Source: Polystyrenella longa
Lineage (GTDB): Bacteria; Planctomycetota; Planctomycetia; Planctomycetales; Planctomycetaceae
Assembly: GCF_007750395.1 (NCBI RefSeq)
Contig: NZ_CP036281.1
Location: 5,479,001 to 5,543,000 of the forward strand
Direction of reading: 5' to 3'
Length of the DNA: 64,000 nt
Part shown: positions 1 through 8,963 of the stretch, piece after piece
Numbering within the stretch: position 1 is the first letter of the stretch
Layout: every line of letters starts with the position of its first letter
Made by a program: the position numbers and the translations under genes
Notes under the pieces: generated by a model
What the model saw: only the letters and a program-made list of their open reading frames with translations
What the model was told of the DNA's origin: nothing
The model's database searches: none

Positions 1-516
1 GAACAGCGTTTCCGTCATCAGGCTGGCGGTGGCGAAAAGTAGTAGCGGATCGAAAGCCATGACTCCAGCGGCCACGGCCCCAGTCGCCTGATTCCCCATG
101 CGGGAGGCGGTCTTACCAGTGAACCATACAGACGCTGTTCCCAGCATCACTTGTACAATTCCGATTCCCCACAAACCGCCACCTAGGCTTAAGATCGCGG
201 CATAGAGAATGGGAAGCAGGGGAGGCCGGAAAGCGGTGGGAACCTCAGTTCCCGGTTTGAAGTACCCTCCATTGTCTAATAACGTCTGCGCATGAGCTAG
301 ATAGGCATCAACATCCATCCCGAGTTGATCACGATAAAAGACAAGTACACCAAGCCGCATTCCCAACGCGAGGAGGCTGATCCAAAGCAGATAAGAGTGA
401 GTGCAGTTTTGGGAATTCAAGTGTTGTAATCCAGCGAGCAGCAGAGATTCAGAGGAGCGGCCATAAGGGAGAGGCCAAAAGAAAGTCAGCACGAAACTCT
501 CTGCTGATGGGTCCAC
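1..516 (-). CDS. GT39-like membrane glycosyltransferase, N-terminal part (runs off the left edge)
   Basis: Only the first ~170 codons are inside the window. The translation has a first membrane segment (LLWISLLALGMRLGVLVF), then a luminal loop with the DVDAYLAHA and FRPPLLPILYA motifs, further hydrophobic helices and an MTETLF motif. This is the pattern of the ArnT/PMT-type (GT-C fold, family 39) transferases, in which an acidic residue in the first loop acts in catalysis and the donor is a lipid-phosphate sugar; here the DVD fits that place. The start is uncertain: no ATG lies in frame, an in-frame TGA is at about 525, and GTG codons at 516 and 492 or a later TTG are candidates. The real acceptor (lipid, protein or polymer) cannot be told. 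Confidence 0.7.
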   Translation of the reverse strand, partial: MDPSAESFVLTFFWPLPYGRSSESLLLAGLQHLNSQNCTHSYLLWISLLALGMRLGVLVFYRDQLGMDVDAYLAHAQTLLDNGGYFKPGTEVPTAFRPPLLPILYAAILSLGGGLWGIGIVQVMLGTASVWFTGKTASRMGNQATGAVAAGVMAFDPLLLFATASLMTETLF

Positions 517-802
517 CCTATATCATGTCGCGTCAGCCGCACAGTAAGAAAATTGAAAAAACCGATTCGCTGCAAGCCCGTGCCGAACTCCTTTGACCTG
601 CGAAGTGTCCACCCAGACATGCCACTTGAATTACAGACCGCCCTTTCTACTTTGGAGTTGCCAATAAAAGCAGACGAAAGGAGAGACATCTCTTCCCTTT
701 TGCCTGAAAACTGACTAGATTACTCCAGATCAGCCGAGCATCTCCACGATTCGGAGCCCCGGTTGAGACCTAACATATTGAATTACAGGAGTTTACCGCT
801 CC

Positions 803-896
<94 letters not shown>

Positions 897-902
897 CTAT
901 AT

Positions 903-936
903 AAGGACTTACGTCGAAAGATGTGAGTCCTTTTTT
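903..936 (+). terminator. Rho-independent terminator after tRNA-Ser
   Basis: AAGGACT (903-909) and AGTCCTT (926-932) form a stem closed by a 16-nt loop and run straight into six T residues. It lies 6 nt after the tRNA and suits a single-gene transcript. Confidence 0.7.
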
Positions 937-1118
937 CGTTGATACTGAAAAGTCCTCCATCAAGTCCTCCACTTTTCTTGTCAGTGCTGCTTATTGAGCA
1001 CATTATCGGGAAGGAATTAAACATAATCGCAATCCAGAACGCAGTCGGCACCACGCCGCGGTCGAAATTCGAAATCGGATTCATTCAATTCGAGGTTCCG
1101 TAAGCCACCGCCCCTTTT

Positions 1119-1324
1119 ACGTTCGCACCCTCTCGTTGAGATTCAGTTCATCTGCCCGGATGAACTGCTGTCGGTCCTCGGACCAGAAGGGGTGGTTCGG
1201 TGTGGAACCGAGAGCAACAGGTTCGGAAGCAATTTTCACATCGATGATCGAGGCGTTCTGATGCTTGTACGTCGCCGTGATCACTTCGCCGTCACCGGGA
1301 GCGATTGGTGGGCAGGGGCTGATG
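1119..1324 (-). pseudogene. Displaced Hint-domain fragment downstream of the immunity gene
   Basis: About 206 nt here match 2252-2457, the core of the Hint domain of the toxin gene, at roughly 92% by hand count and in the same orientation. The homology starts at the codons for the FCPPIAPG region and stops just after the codons for NERVRT, where a TAA closes the frame. There is no start codon or toxin tip of its own. Fragments like this downstream of an immunity gene are expected when toxin tips are swapped by recombination through the shared Hint sequence, leaving the old cassette behind. That history is inference; the duplication is seen directly. Confidence 0.8.
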
Positions 1325-1349
1325 AAAGGTGCTTAGCATCGCCTAAAGA

Positions 1350-1748
1350 TCAACTATTCGACGTACCCGGGTATGGCTCCAGTCGTGTATGCGGGAATCT
1401 ATGATTTCGGTACTCGTTCCAAAGTGAACTTAACCACGGATCATTCTCACCAAGTTCAAGAGCCAAACCGATAAGCCCTAAATCATCTGAAACGTAACTA
1501 GCTAATTCTGGGTTACTCGTATGTTCAAACACTTTCTCATAAGCGAGTCGCCGAAGTGCTTCAATGGCGTCTGACTCACCATTGTTTTTTTGATCCATCA
1601 TAAGCTTATGAACTCTCAACCAATCTGTTTCAAAATCTGGAGAATCTCTCGAATCTAAGGCTAGGTCAATATCCAGCTGATCAAAAGTTTCTGAGTTAAG
1701 AATCTTGTCTTGAGAAATGGATTCCGTGATGCTTAATATTTCTTTCAT
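1350..1748 (-). CDS. Putative immunity protein for the adjacent Hint-toxin
   Basis: 132 residues, acidic, no signal peptide or membrane segment, so probably cytoplasmic. It begins 2 nt after the stop codon of the toxin gene (TAG-AA-ATG), which is the usual placing of a cognate immunity gene in polymorphic toxin systems. It would bind and block the toxin tip. I recognise no named immunity family; the call rests on position, size and charge. The C-terminus ends close to the displaced Hint fragment. Confidence 0.7.
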   Translation of the reverse strand: MKEILSITESISQDKILNSETFDQLDIDLALDSRDSPDFETDWLRVHKLMMDQKNNGESDAIEALRRLAYEKVFEHTSNPELASYVSDDLGLIGLALELGENDPWLSSLWNEYRNHRFPHTRLEPYPGTSNS

Positions 1749-1750
1749 TT

Positions 1751-3361
1751 CTAGTTTAACCCTTGTCCAAACAACCAGTTTGCTATCAATTCGACACCCT
1801 CAGCAGGACTTACGTCTAAACCTAACACATGCTCGCCATTGGGAGACCGGACATCGAGCCGAATGTCATCAAGTCCTCTGTATGCTTGCCGATATGCTTC
1901 GAGTAATTCGTCATCAGTGCCATTGAATTCTCCTTGACGAGGACCAATAAATTCTCGCTCAGCGTTATGTAACCGCCAATGATCATATCCTGGATCGTCA
2001 CCTCTGGAGAAAAATGTCGGGCGAGTCTTATCGCTTCTCGAAACCTCAAATGGTCTCCCGATAGATTTACGTATAGCAGGAACATGATGGCCAGACACTC
2101 CCACGTTGAGTCGAGTACAATGATCCCCATTATGCACCAATACCCCGCCGGTGCCCACATGGTAAACATGTTCTCCCTTAACTTCTATGTTGTAAACAAT
2201 ATGCCGACCGGGGCGTAGGCGGATTTGTTCGACGATCGAGACGCCAGCTAACGTCCGAACCCTCTCGTTGAGGTTCAGTTCATCTGCCCGAACGAACTGC
2301 TGTCGGTCTTCGGACCAGAAGGGGTGATTCGGGGTGGAACCGAGAGCGACTGGTTCGGAAGCAATTTTCACATCGATGATCGAAGCGTTCTGGTGCTTGT
2401 ACGTCGCCGTGATCACTTCGCCGTCACCGGGAGCAATCGGTGGGCAGAAACTGATGTCGAGGATCTCGGCATCACCATCGATCCCGCACTCCGGGACGGA
2501 AATGTAGATCGAGTGACCGACGCGGGCCGACTGCTCCTCTATCCATTCGACCGGGCGAAGCATCTGGATGTCGGACCAGGAGCCATCTTTCTTCGGCGCC
2601 TTGAGCGTCATTAACTGCCAGGTCTTCGGATCCACTTCGGGAAGGCTGGTGTCGTATTCCTCCCGGAGCGGGTTGGTGCCAACCGTCTTCATGCCAACTT
2701 TGGCATCGCCCATATTGATTGTAGCGTGGGAGTCGTGCGACTCGGTGGAAGCGACGGACGCTTGTAGTTCCGGTACCGTATCTGGCCCCGCGTTCGGCCA
2801 ACAGAAGAATCCCCCAATCAACCCCCAGAGAATTAACCACAGGGTTGCCAGTGACCAGCGTTTACGGGAGTCGGGTTTTCTGACAGCAGTAACAGAGAGT
2901 TTTTCTCTCGATTGGCTTTCATGAGCTGGATTAAGAGCGTCCTCAGCGTAATCTTCTATATGTAAAGAGGAATGATTTGAAGTGTCGTACAAAGCTTCCT
3001 CTTCATCGTCTGTAGAATCGTAATCGCTAAACAAGCTGTCTACGGCATCGAACCTGGCTTTCATGAGACTCTCTTCCGATTCCATCGAATTGTGGTCTTG
3101 AGTTATTGATGTGTGAATTCGTTTCTTTTCATCATGATGTTTACGGGAATTTCTTGGTTTCTTCAGAAGCCAAGAACCTCCGACTCCTATCAGGATTGTA
3201 AATAATAGTGGGAATTTAGATTCATTCTGTTCGGTTTCAACCTGCTGGAAAGCCATCATTTCGTTTGTTAGTAATAGAGATTCGGAAGTGACAATCAGTG
3301 GAGTCTCATAAACAAAACAACCCGTTTGGGAGGTATTTAGCAGAACGCCCGCATCATCCAT
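1751..3361 (-). CDS. Polymorphic toxin: membrane anchor, Hint domain and C-terminal toxin tip (5' end cut by an IS)
   Basis: From the first ATG outside the IS (3361) the protein has ~536 residues. It has two hydrophobic segments (FPLLFTILIGVGGSWLL and LATLWLILWGLIGGFF) around a charged, Asp/Glu/His-rich linker, then a planctomycete-type Hint domain with LRPVEW, FCPPIAPG, NHPFWSEDR, NERVRT and a closing HVYHVGTGGVLVHNG. Hint domains release the tip by self-cleavage after the final HN. The tip is the last ~120 residues, with GHHVP, DHWRLHNAE, IGPRQGEF and DVRSPNG; the His pairs suggest a metal-dependent nuclease of HNH/Endo VII type, which is inference. The frame is open further upstream to 3538, but those codons lie inside the IS. 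The original N-terminus is probably lost, so the gene may be poorly expressed. No CFxxGT motif is visible at the Hint start. Confidence 0.8.
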   Translation of the reverse strand: MDDAGVLLNTSQTGCFVYETPLIVTSESLLLTNEMMAFQQVETEQNESKFPLLFTILIGVGGSWLLKKPRNSRKHHDEKKRIHTSITQDHNSMESEESLMKARFDAVDSLFSDYDSTDDEEEALYDTSNHSSLHIEDYAEDALNPAHESQSREKLSVTAVRKPDSRKRWSLATLWLILWGLIGGFFCWPNAGPDTVPELQASVASTESHDSHATINMGDAKVGMKTVGTNPLREEYDTSLPEVDPKTWQLMTLKAPKKDGSWSDIQMLRPVEWIEEQSARVGHSIYISVPECGIDGDAEILDISFCPPIAPGDGEVITATYKHQNASIIDVKIASEPVALGSTPNHPFWSEDRQQFVRADELNLNERVRTLAGVSIVEQIRLRPGRHIVYNIEVKGEHVYHVGTGGVLVHNGDHCTRLNVGVSGHHVPAIRKSIGRPFEVSRSDKTRPTFFSRGDDPGYDHWRLHNAEREFIGPRQGEFNGTDDELLEAYRQAYRGLDDIRLDVRSPNGEHVLGLDVSPAEGVELIANWLFGQGLN

Positions 3362-3369
3362 GACATCAT

Positions 3370-4879
3370 CGCGTATCGTAAATTTATTCAGCCGACGTTG
3401 AAAACGAGTGATTCCAAGCGGTTGTGTTACTGACAAATGATGGATTTCGGACGAGAATCGTTTTGCGGTCAGTAAAGCAGTATCGGATTCGACACGAAAA
3501 GCATCATCTGGGCGCAGCGGTAGCGCGGATTGACGCAAGATTTGGAGTTTATTAGCGAAGTGGTTTCACGCCGCGTCGCGGTAGTAATACTTGAGCAGAC
3601 CGCCGAGACGTTCACGGCATTCAACCTTGCCGGCGACGCATCCGAATTCCTCATCTGGTTCAATCAACTGATTGTCGAGTCCCTGATGGTTTCTCTCGGA
3701 ATGATAGTGAGCAACGTATTCCCGCAATACTCGTTCGAGGGAATGTTTGCCGAAGAAGATCATCTTGTTCAGGCATTCCGATTTCAGACTTCTCATGAAT
3801 CGTTCGAGATACGCATTCATGTTGGGACTCTTCGGAGGAAGTAGCACCGGCTCAATCTGAGTCTGATCGCTCAGAAACGAACGCAGGGGTTGAAAGCTGG
3901 TATCACGATCAAGAATCAAATGCGTCGCGTTTTCGAGGAAACCGTCACTGCCCGTCAGGTTGCGTCCAACTTGAGTCACCCATTGCTTATTCGGGTTCGT
4001 CGTAATCCCCGCGATCTCAACGCGTCGTGACTTCAACTCCATCACCACCATGACGTAGAACGTCGTCAGACCGGTCTTCGTCCAGACTTCTACCGTGGTG
4101 AAGTCAACGGCGAATATCGCTTCCCAATGAGCTTTCAGGAACGTCTGCCAGGACATTGAAGCGGGACGATCTGGGGCATGCTCGATACCGTTCGCCTTCA
4201 GCACATTCCGCACGGTGGTGTCGGTGATGTGAAAACCAACATTGGACAAAGCACCCTGAATTCGATCAGCTCCCCACGTGGGATTCTCTTTCGCAAACCT
4301 CAAGATCAGTTCGACGATCTCCGTTCGAATACGAGGTCGACCAACTTGTTTCTTCTCCGACGAGTAGTCCCATTTCCTGGCAATCAACTCCCGGTGCCAG
4401 CGGAGAATGGTATCGGGAGTGAAGATCGCGCCGAGTTCACTTAGCAACTTCCTACCAAGCTGCTTTCCTTTGACCGCCAGGCGACGACGCTCGTTATCGT
4501 TCAGCAGGACCCGTTTCTTGCCAACCTTTTCCCGGAGGATGCTATTTTCGGTCTTGAGGTATTCAATCGCCAATTGTTGTTCACGATTCACCCAACTTGC
4601 CAGAGCGAATACCAGCAGGTGCCAGGGCTGCATCACAAATTCCATCTAATCAGTTACCAAAGTGAAGGGGAGGGTTACTTTGGAACTATAGCCATTCTCT
4701 GAACCCTGGCACTCGCGAAACGTGTATCGCTGACAGTCTTCACGACCGGTGACAACGATTGTACTGAATGCGGCGGCGAGCGTTGCTACCAACTTGTCTG
4801 AGAACACATGCCGTCAGAGTTTCACAGCACCCTTGATTTACAGTGTCTTGAGTTCGGCTAAGTTTTTTTACGGTACGGG
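3370..4879 (-). mobile_element. Intact copy of the resident DDE insertion sequence (~1.5 kb)
   Basis: The transposase-upstream end reads CCCGTACCGTAAA inward from 4879 and the opposite end reads CGCGTATCGTAAATTTATTC from 3370, giving imperfect terminal inverted repeats. The consensus seen in other copies is CCCGTAYCGTAAA. One complete transposase gene lies inside. Other copies, all damaged, occur at 11.6, 22-23, 25, 26.5, 33-34.6, 46-47.6 and 60.6-61.2 kb. No clear target-site duplication is visible next to either end. This copy separates the toxin gene from the PAP2 pseudogene and has removed an end of each. Confidence 0.8.
3566..4645 (-). CDS. Transposase with rve/DDE integrase core
   Basis: 359 residues and apparently full length. 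The N-terminus (MQPWHLL, SWVNREQQLAIEYL) has a coiled or helical region, then a helix-turn-helix type segment around 55-130 (VKGKQLGRKLL, TPDTILRWHRELIARKW, NPTWGADRIQGAL). The integrase core follows, with the likely catalytic residues D181 (AVDFTTVEVW), D246 (LILDRDTSF) and E281 (NAYLERFMRSLKSECL). The C-terminus ends LLKYYYRDAA. It resembles the integrase-core transposases of the IS481/IS3-like group common in planctomycetes, as a single ORF without programmed frameshift. It is the only intact transposase in the window and could mobilise the damaged copies in trans. Confidence 0.9.
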   Translation of the reverse strand: MEFVMQPWHLLVFALASWVNREQQLAIEYLKTENSILREKVGKKRVLLNDNERRRLAVKGKQLGRKLLSELGAIFTPDTILRWHRELIARKWDYSSEKKQVGRPRIRTEIVELILRFAKENPTWGADRIQGALSNVGFHITDTTVRNVLKANGIEHAPDRPASMSWQTFLKAHWEAIFAVDFTTVEVWTKTGLTTFYVMVVMELKSRRVEIAGITTNPNKQWVTQVGRNLTGSDGFLENATHLILDRDTSFQPLRSFLSDQTQIEPVLLPPKSPNMNAYLERFMRSLKSECLNKMIFFGKHSLERVLREYVAHYHSERNHQGLDNQLIEPDEEFGCVAGKVECRERLGGLLKYYYRDAA

Positions 4880-5852
4880 AATCAGTGCTGAAGACAGCCC
4901 GTGTGGCCAGCCAGGCGAAACCCCAACCGAGAAACGCTTGCGAAGCGTAATGGTGATCGTCATTGACACGGGAGAATGCAGCGAGCGTCGAACCGCCGTA
5001 ATATAGAGTTTGCAACCAAGGCTCGTCCGTCATCTTTGCAGCGGTCAGGAATGGGATCGCTCCCATAAAACTATGCCCGCTCACACCGTTGTTGTCCTGA
5101 AGCGGATTCCAATTTGATTTGTAGGTCGCTTCTCCAGGTCGCGAGGCTCCTGTGACGCGCTGTGCGAGCAACATGGGGGGAGCACCAACCGCAAATGCCC
5201 GCAGAGATCGTTCTCCCCAAGTTCCTGCAAGAGCCGCCCGTGGATCCTCGTCGAAGACCTCACCAACCATCCAGGAAGCTGCAAACAGGGGTAATGTGTA
5301 ATATCCATTACCCAGTTCCTTTTGCGCGTGGAGCATTTCAAACCAGTCATCGGATGTCGCACTTCGTATGTTCTGCTGAACTTTATGACGTAGTTTTTCA
5401 TCGATGGATGAGTTCGCCATAAGCGCACCACCAATAAGGCCGAAGGTCATCAATTCTAAATTCTCGCTGGAATAAAACTAGTAATGATCTTCAACTACGC
5501 GATCAAACAGGGTGACATCAGTAGTTCCGATGTCGGGAGGCATTTCATATTCCAGCTGATCCGTTGAACCTAATGTCATAGGGGAATGGGGATCATGATT
5601 CTCGAACAGCTTTTCCGGTTCGATTAATGACAAGCTGTTGGATTCAATTGAAACGGTTACCAGTGGCAATTCCTGATCAACGTCTTTAGATCGCTCGAAT
5701 ACTGATTGATGACGCAAGTCTTTTCGGTATTCCGTTCTTCGACGAGTTGTCGCTAATTGCGGGGAGCGCGCTCGAGCAGAAAAACAGCCCGTTAGTAAGA
5801 ATACCAGCAGCAGTCCAAACAGAAATAGAAATTGTTGCGAGTGAGAATGCAT
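4880..5852 (-). pseudogene. PAP2-family phosphatase, broken by an in-frame stop and an IS
   Basis: Two reading frames belong together. The first (5852-5478) has a lipoprotein-like signal (LLVFLLTGC) and ends VVEDHY-TAG. The next codons are in the same frame and continue FYSSENLELMTFGLIGGALMAN into a PAP2 domain with the acid-phosphatase signatures ASRPGEA, GVSGHSFMG and SRVNDDHHYASQAFLGW, the last holding the catalytic His. The join reads as one protein of the planctomycete PAP2 type, so the TAG is probably a nonsense mutation. At the 3' end the frame runs into the IS terminal repeat (from 4879) and picks up foreign codons. The ancestral enzyme would have been exported and acted on lipid phosphates. 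A restart at the ATG at 5450, after the stop, is possible but would lack the signal peptide. Confidence 0.7.
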
Positions 5853-5932
5853 AGAGAGAACAGTTCGTGGACACAGAATAAAATTCGGAGGGCTTGAGAG
5901 ATTGTTGTCTGGAAAAGTAAATCGGATTGAAA

Positions 5933-7996
5933 TTAATCTTTAACATCGGGGTACCAGCGGTCTTCGTAGTAAAGCTGATAGCCTGACTGAAAACAGGCCG
6001 CGGTATTGGCCAACATTTCGGGACTCATTTTTGACTGCTGATTCAAGTCATGAGAATCGGGCTCATATTGAAACTGAGTCGCTTGCTTTCCATACCCGAG
6101 TACGAGCATCCGGTTTTGTGCGTCCAGTAACGCTACGTCGTGGTTATGCTGCATCAGGGCCCTTCCTTCCTCAGCAGGTATATTCAGAACATCCTGTCCA
6201 AGAAACACGGACTGATACACGCCCCCCAGTTGTCCCATCACCGTCGACGGGATGTCGAGTGAGCAACCCAGAGTGTGACAGCGTGTTTCCGCATGCGTAA
6301 CATCAGGGTGAATCATCAATACGGGTACCTGGTAGGAACTCATGGGAAATGACTGGCTGCCATAAACGCGGGCACCGTGATCTCCCATCACGACGAAGAT
6401 CGTGTTTTTGAAGAAATCATGTTGCCTGGCTTCTCGGAAGAAGTATCCCAGAGCCCAGTCCGCATATTTCACTGCGTTTTCGCGTGATTGTGCGTTTTCC
6501 GGGATGCGTCCTTCCGGATAGGTATAAGGTCGATGATTAGAAACCGTGAGTAGCGTTGCGAGAAACGGTTTTCCTGAGTCATGCAGATGATCAAGTTCCC
6601 CGAGCGACTTGCGAAACAAATCTTCATCACTGACTCCCCATGCATTGGAAAAAACAGGGTCCTCGAAGTCCGACTGTTCCCGGAACTCGTTGTATCCATT
6701 AGACGTCATAAAAGAGCGAACACCGTCGAACAGCCCTCGACCAGCGGTCATGAATAATCTCTCATATCCACGTTCTTCCAGAACATTCGCAAGGGTGAAT
6801 ACTCGCTCGGAGTGGTCTCTTTTCAGAATAGATTCCGTCGGAATCGGAGGCATCGAGGTGTGCACGGCCTCCAGAGCCCGCGATGTTCGGTTACCTGTCG
6901 CGTAGAAATTGTCGAAGAGAATCCCAGACTTCGATAGCTCATCGAAATTCGGGGTCAGTCCTCGGTCATCTCCCAGGACTCCGACGAAATTCGCACCGAA
7001 ACTCTCTTCGAGAATGAGAACTACGTTGTAGTCCTGCTGTGGTTTGCCAGTATGCACTAATCGATCAATGGGATTCGTTGAGAACTTTGATAGCTCATCC
7101 TCTGGACGAACGGCAATTTGCCGTAGACGTGTCTCCGCTTCTTTCTCGTCAAGCGAGATATAGTTCTGGTCGTATTCGAAATGACAAGTCCACGCGTAGT
7201 AGACGAAACTGTACATCCCATTCCAGCTGCACTCATTTGTGATCCGGTTTTTCGTGTATTGGGCACTAGTGGAATCCGTGGTGAACCAGAGCACCGTGAT
7301 CGCTGTCAAACAGCAGCCTAGAAACCCGAGTCGTCGTTGAGTTGGCAACGGCATGGTCAACATCCGATTAAAGTGACGACGGGCAACCAGCCAGGGAAGA
7401 ATGCCGACGAGACCAATCGCAATCAACAGATCAATAAGTGGATAGGACTCCCAGATGTTGCAACATACTTCGGTGGGATAAACCAGATATTCGAATGCGA
7501 TGTAATTCAAACGCGATTGAAACTCATCAAAGAACAGAAACTCAGCCACGCACAGGAAAGGTAGAAAGAGAAAAGCAATCAACCATTCTGTCTCGATGAA
7601 GAAGCGGCTTAACATGCTGTTCAGTCGACTTTCTGGCCAGAGACTGAACTGGATAATTTGCGGAAGTGCAAAACAGAGAACGGCGAGGAGATCAAAGCGA
7701 ACTCCGGTAACAAATACATGTGCAAATTCGCTCAGAGACAGGCTTCCAGGTTCCGCCATCGTCAGCAATAGTGTCAGTCGTAATGACGTCAAGTACGCGA
7801 GCATGACGCCCAGCATGACGAACGTGATTTGGTATCGACCTGAATATGCTGCGAAGCGCATGTAGATGACATACAAGCTGTTACTTAGACGTGAAGCCGA
7901 TGACTGCGGTCTTAAATCAATTGCGACGTTCCCGCCGGATTCAGAAGTTGAAATGGAATGGGGAGTCTCAATAGAGGGAGATGTTAAACTCGACAT
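5933..7996 (-). CDS. LtaS/OpgB-like phosphoglycerol transferase (alkaline phosphatase superfamily)
   Basis: 687 residues. About five membrane helices fill residues ~50-250, followed by an extracytoplasmic sulfatase-fold domain. Visible motifs are VVLILEESFGANFVG (metal-binding Glu), GNRTSRALEA with the Thr that serves as nucleophile in LtaS/OpgB enzymes, AFL-type turns at SNHRPYTYPEG, and GDHGARVYG (metal-binding Asp/His). Family members move glycerol-phosphate from phosphatidylglycerol to a glycan or polymer on the outer face of the inner membrane. The gene sits between a membrane dual-specificity phosphatase (86 nt upstream) and the PAP2 remnant, which suggests an operon for envelope phospholipid head-group chemistry. 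The true acceptor is unknown; a link to periplasmic glucans is attractive because a cyclic glucan synthase lies nearby. Confidence 0.85.
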   Translation of the reverse strand: MSSLTSPSIETPHSISTSESGGNVAIDLRPQSSASRLSNSLYVIYMRFAAYSGRYQITFVMLGVMLAYLTSLRLTLLLTMAEPGSLSLSEFAHVFVTGVRFDLLAVLCFALPQIIQFSLWPESRLNSMLSRFFIETEWLIAFLFLPFLCVAEFLFFDEFQSRLNYIAFEYLVYPTEVCCNIWESYPLIDLLIAIGLVGILPWLVARRHFNRMLTMPLPTQRRLGFLGCCLTAITVLWFTTDSTSAQYTKNRITNECSWNGMYSFVYYAWTCHFEYDQNYISLDEKEAETRLRQIAVRPEDELSKFSTNPIDRLVHTGKPQQDYNVVLILEESFGANFVGVLGDDRGLTPNFDELSKSGILFDNFYATGNRTSRALEAVHTSMPPIPTESILKRDHSERVFTLANVLEERGYERLFMTAGRGLFDGVRSFMTSNGYNEFREQSDFEDPVFSNAWGVSDEDLFRKSLGELDHLHDSGKPFLATLLTVSNHRPYTYPEGRIPENAQSRENAVKYADWALGYFFREARQHDFFKNTIFVVMGDHGARVYGSQSFPMSSYQVPVLMIHPDVTHAETRCHTLGCSLDIPSTVMGQLGGVYQSVFLGQDVLNIPAEEGRALMQHNHDVALLDAQNRMLVLGYGKQATQFQYEPDSHDLNQQSKMSPEMLANTAACFQSGYQLYYEDRWYPDVKD

Positions 7997-8081
7997 GATA
8001 GAGATGTCCTGGACAACGGTGGGGGAGTACTAAAGCAAATTACAAAGAGATGACGGAAGAGGTCGCACCATGCGATGCGGC

Positions 8082-8795
8082 TCATTCGATGGCCTTTGAG
8101 GGACTGTTCTGCTCGTCCAATAGGGGGATGTCCGCGGGGTTCAAAGTCATTGATCCCGTGCCCCGTAATCTCTCGGCCAGTTCTCGCCGGTTTTGATTCA
8201 GAAAAGGAATCAGCTTGACGTTCACCGACTCGTTCCAGAATCCAAATTGCTGCAGTGCATTGAAGACGTTCCTGGTGCTTTCGCCACGTACATGCAGTTT
8301 GTACATGGCGAGCACGCCGCCCGTACGCTGAAGGCCAGCGGCACAGTGAACGAGAACACGCTGGTGATGTTCAATGGCATTGTCGATGCAATGAACCGCC
8401 GCAGCGTATATGTCGAGATCACCTGTGCCATCGCCCTTCAACGGGAATCGATGGTGTTCGATCTGCAACTGGTGACAGGCATTCAGTTCGGCCTGTTGAT
8501 CCACATTTCCCGGCTCCCAGCTTGTGAGATCAACGACGACATCAATACGGTTCTCTTTGAGTACGCGTGTAACCAGCGAATTTGAAAGTTGACCACTGCG
8601 ATAGAGCTCCCCCTGGTAAACTTCAGCCCACCGTTTGGGGAAGTACTGGTAATAAAATTGTTTTCGCCAGAATAGTGTGAGTGCAGCCACTATTAAGATG
8701 AGCAAAAGAATTCGAGTTAGAATTCGTACAGTCCAGATCTGACTTGGAACTGAATTCAATAAATTGGGTGGGGCATCGGTAAGAGAAGTCGGCAT
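8082..8795 (-). CDS. Membrane-anchored dual-specificity/tyrosine-type phosphatase
   Basis: 237 residues with one N-terminal membrane helix at ~25-43, then a soluble domain opening YQGELYRSGQLS, as in the DSP/cyclophilin-like phosphatase family of bacteria. The signature HCAAGLQRTGG gives the CX5R loop, Cys151 and Arg157. A good ribosome binding site (AGGAG, ~10 nt before ATG) supports the start at 8795. The substrate may be a protein phosphotyrosine or a lipid phosphate; membrane anchoring and the neighbouring phosphoglycerol transferase and PAP2 remnant make a lipid phosphate plausible. It is probably the first gene of the block running to 4880. Confidence 0.85.
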   Translation of the reverse strand: MPTSLTDAPPNLLNSVPSQIWTVRILTRILLLILIVAALTLFWRKQFYYQYFPKRWAEVYQGELYRSGQLSNSLVTRVLKENRIDVVVDLTSWEPGNVDQQAELNACHQLQIEHHRFPLKGDGTGDLDIYAAAVHCIDNAIEHHQRVLVHCAAGLQRTGGVLAMYKLHVRGESTRNVFNALQQFGFWNESVNVKLIPFLNQNRRELAERLRGTGSMTLNPADIPLLDEQNSPSKAIE

Positions 8796-8963
8796 CCTTG
8801 CCTGCTCCTTTCAATTCTCCATTTCGAGACGAATGAAGAGATACTAAAAGTTTAGGATTAAAGGTTAAAAAAACAGATCGGTACGTGCGGGCATCAAAAC
8901 CAAACCGGGTGTAGATTCGTGTCCGAAAGAATTAGTAGTTGTGTGGAAATAAAAAGCACGCTG

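Noticed and set aside
3362-3538. Extra N-terminal 59 codons of the toxin frame
   Set aside because: They start at TTG and lie almost entirely inside the IS; the same sequence occurs next to other IS copies, so they are not native to the toxin.
3360-4890. Target-site duplication around the intact IS
   Set aside because: Flanks (CATCAT and AATCAG) share no convincing direct repeat; not reported as a duplication.
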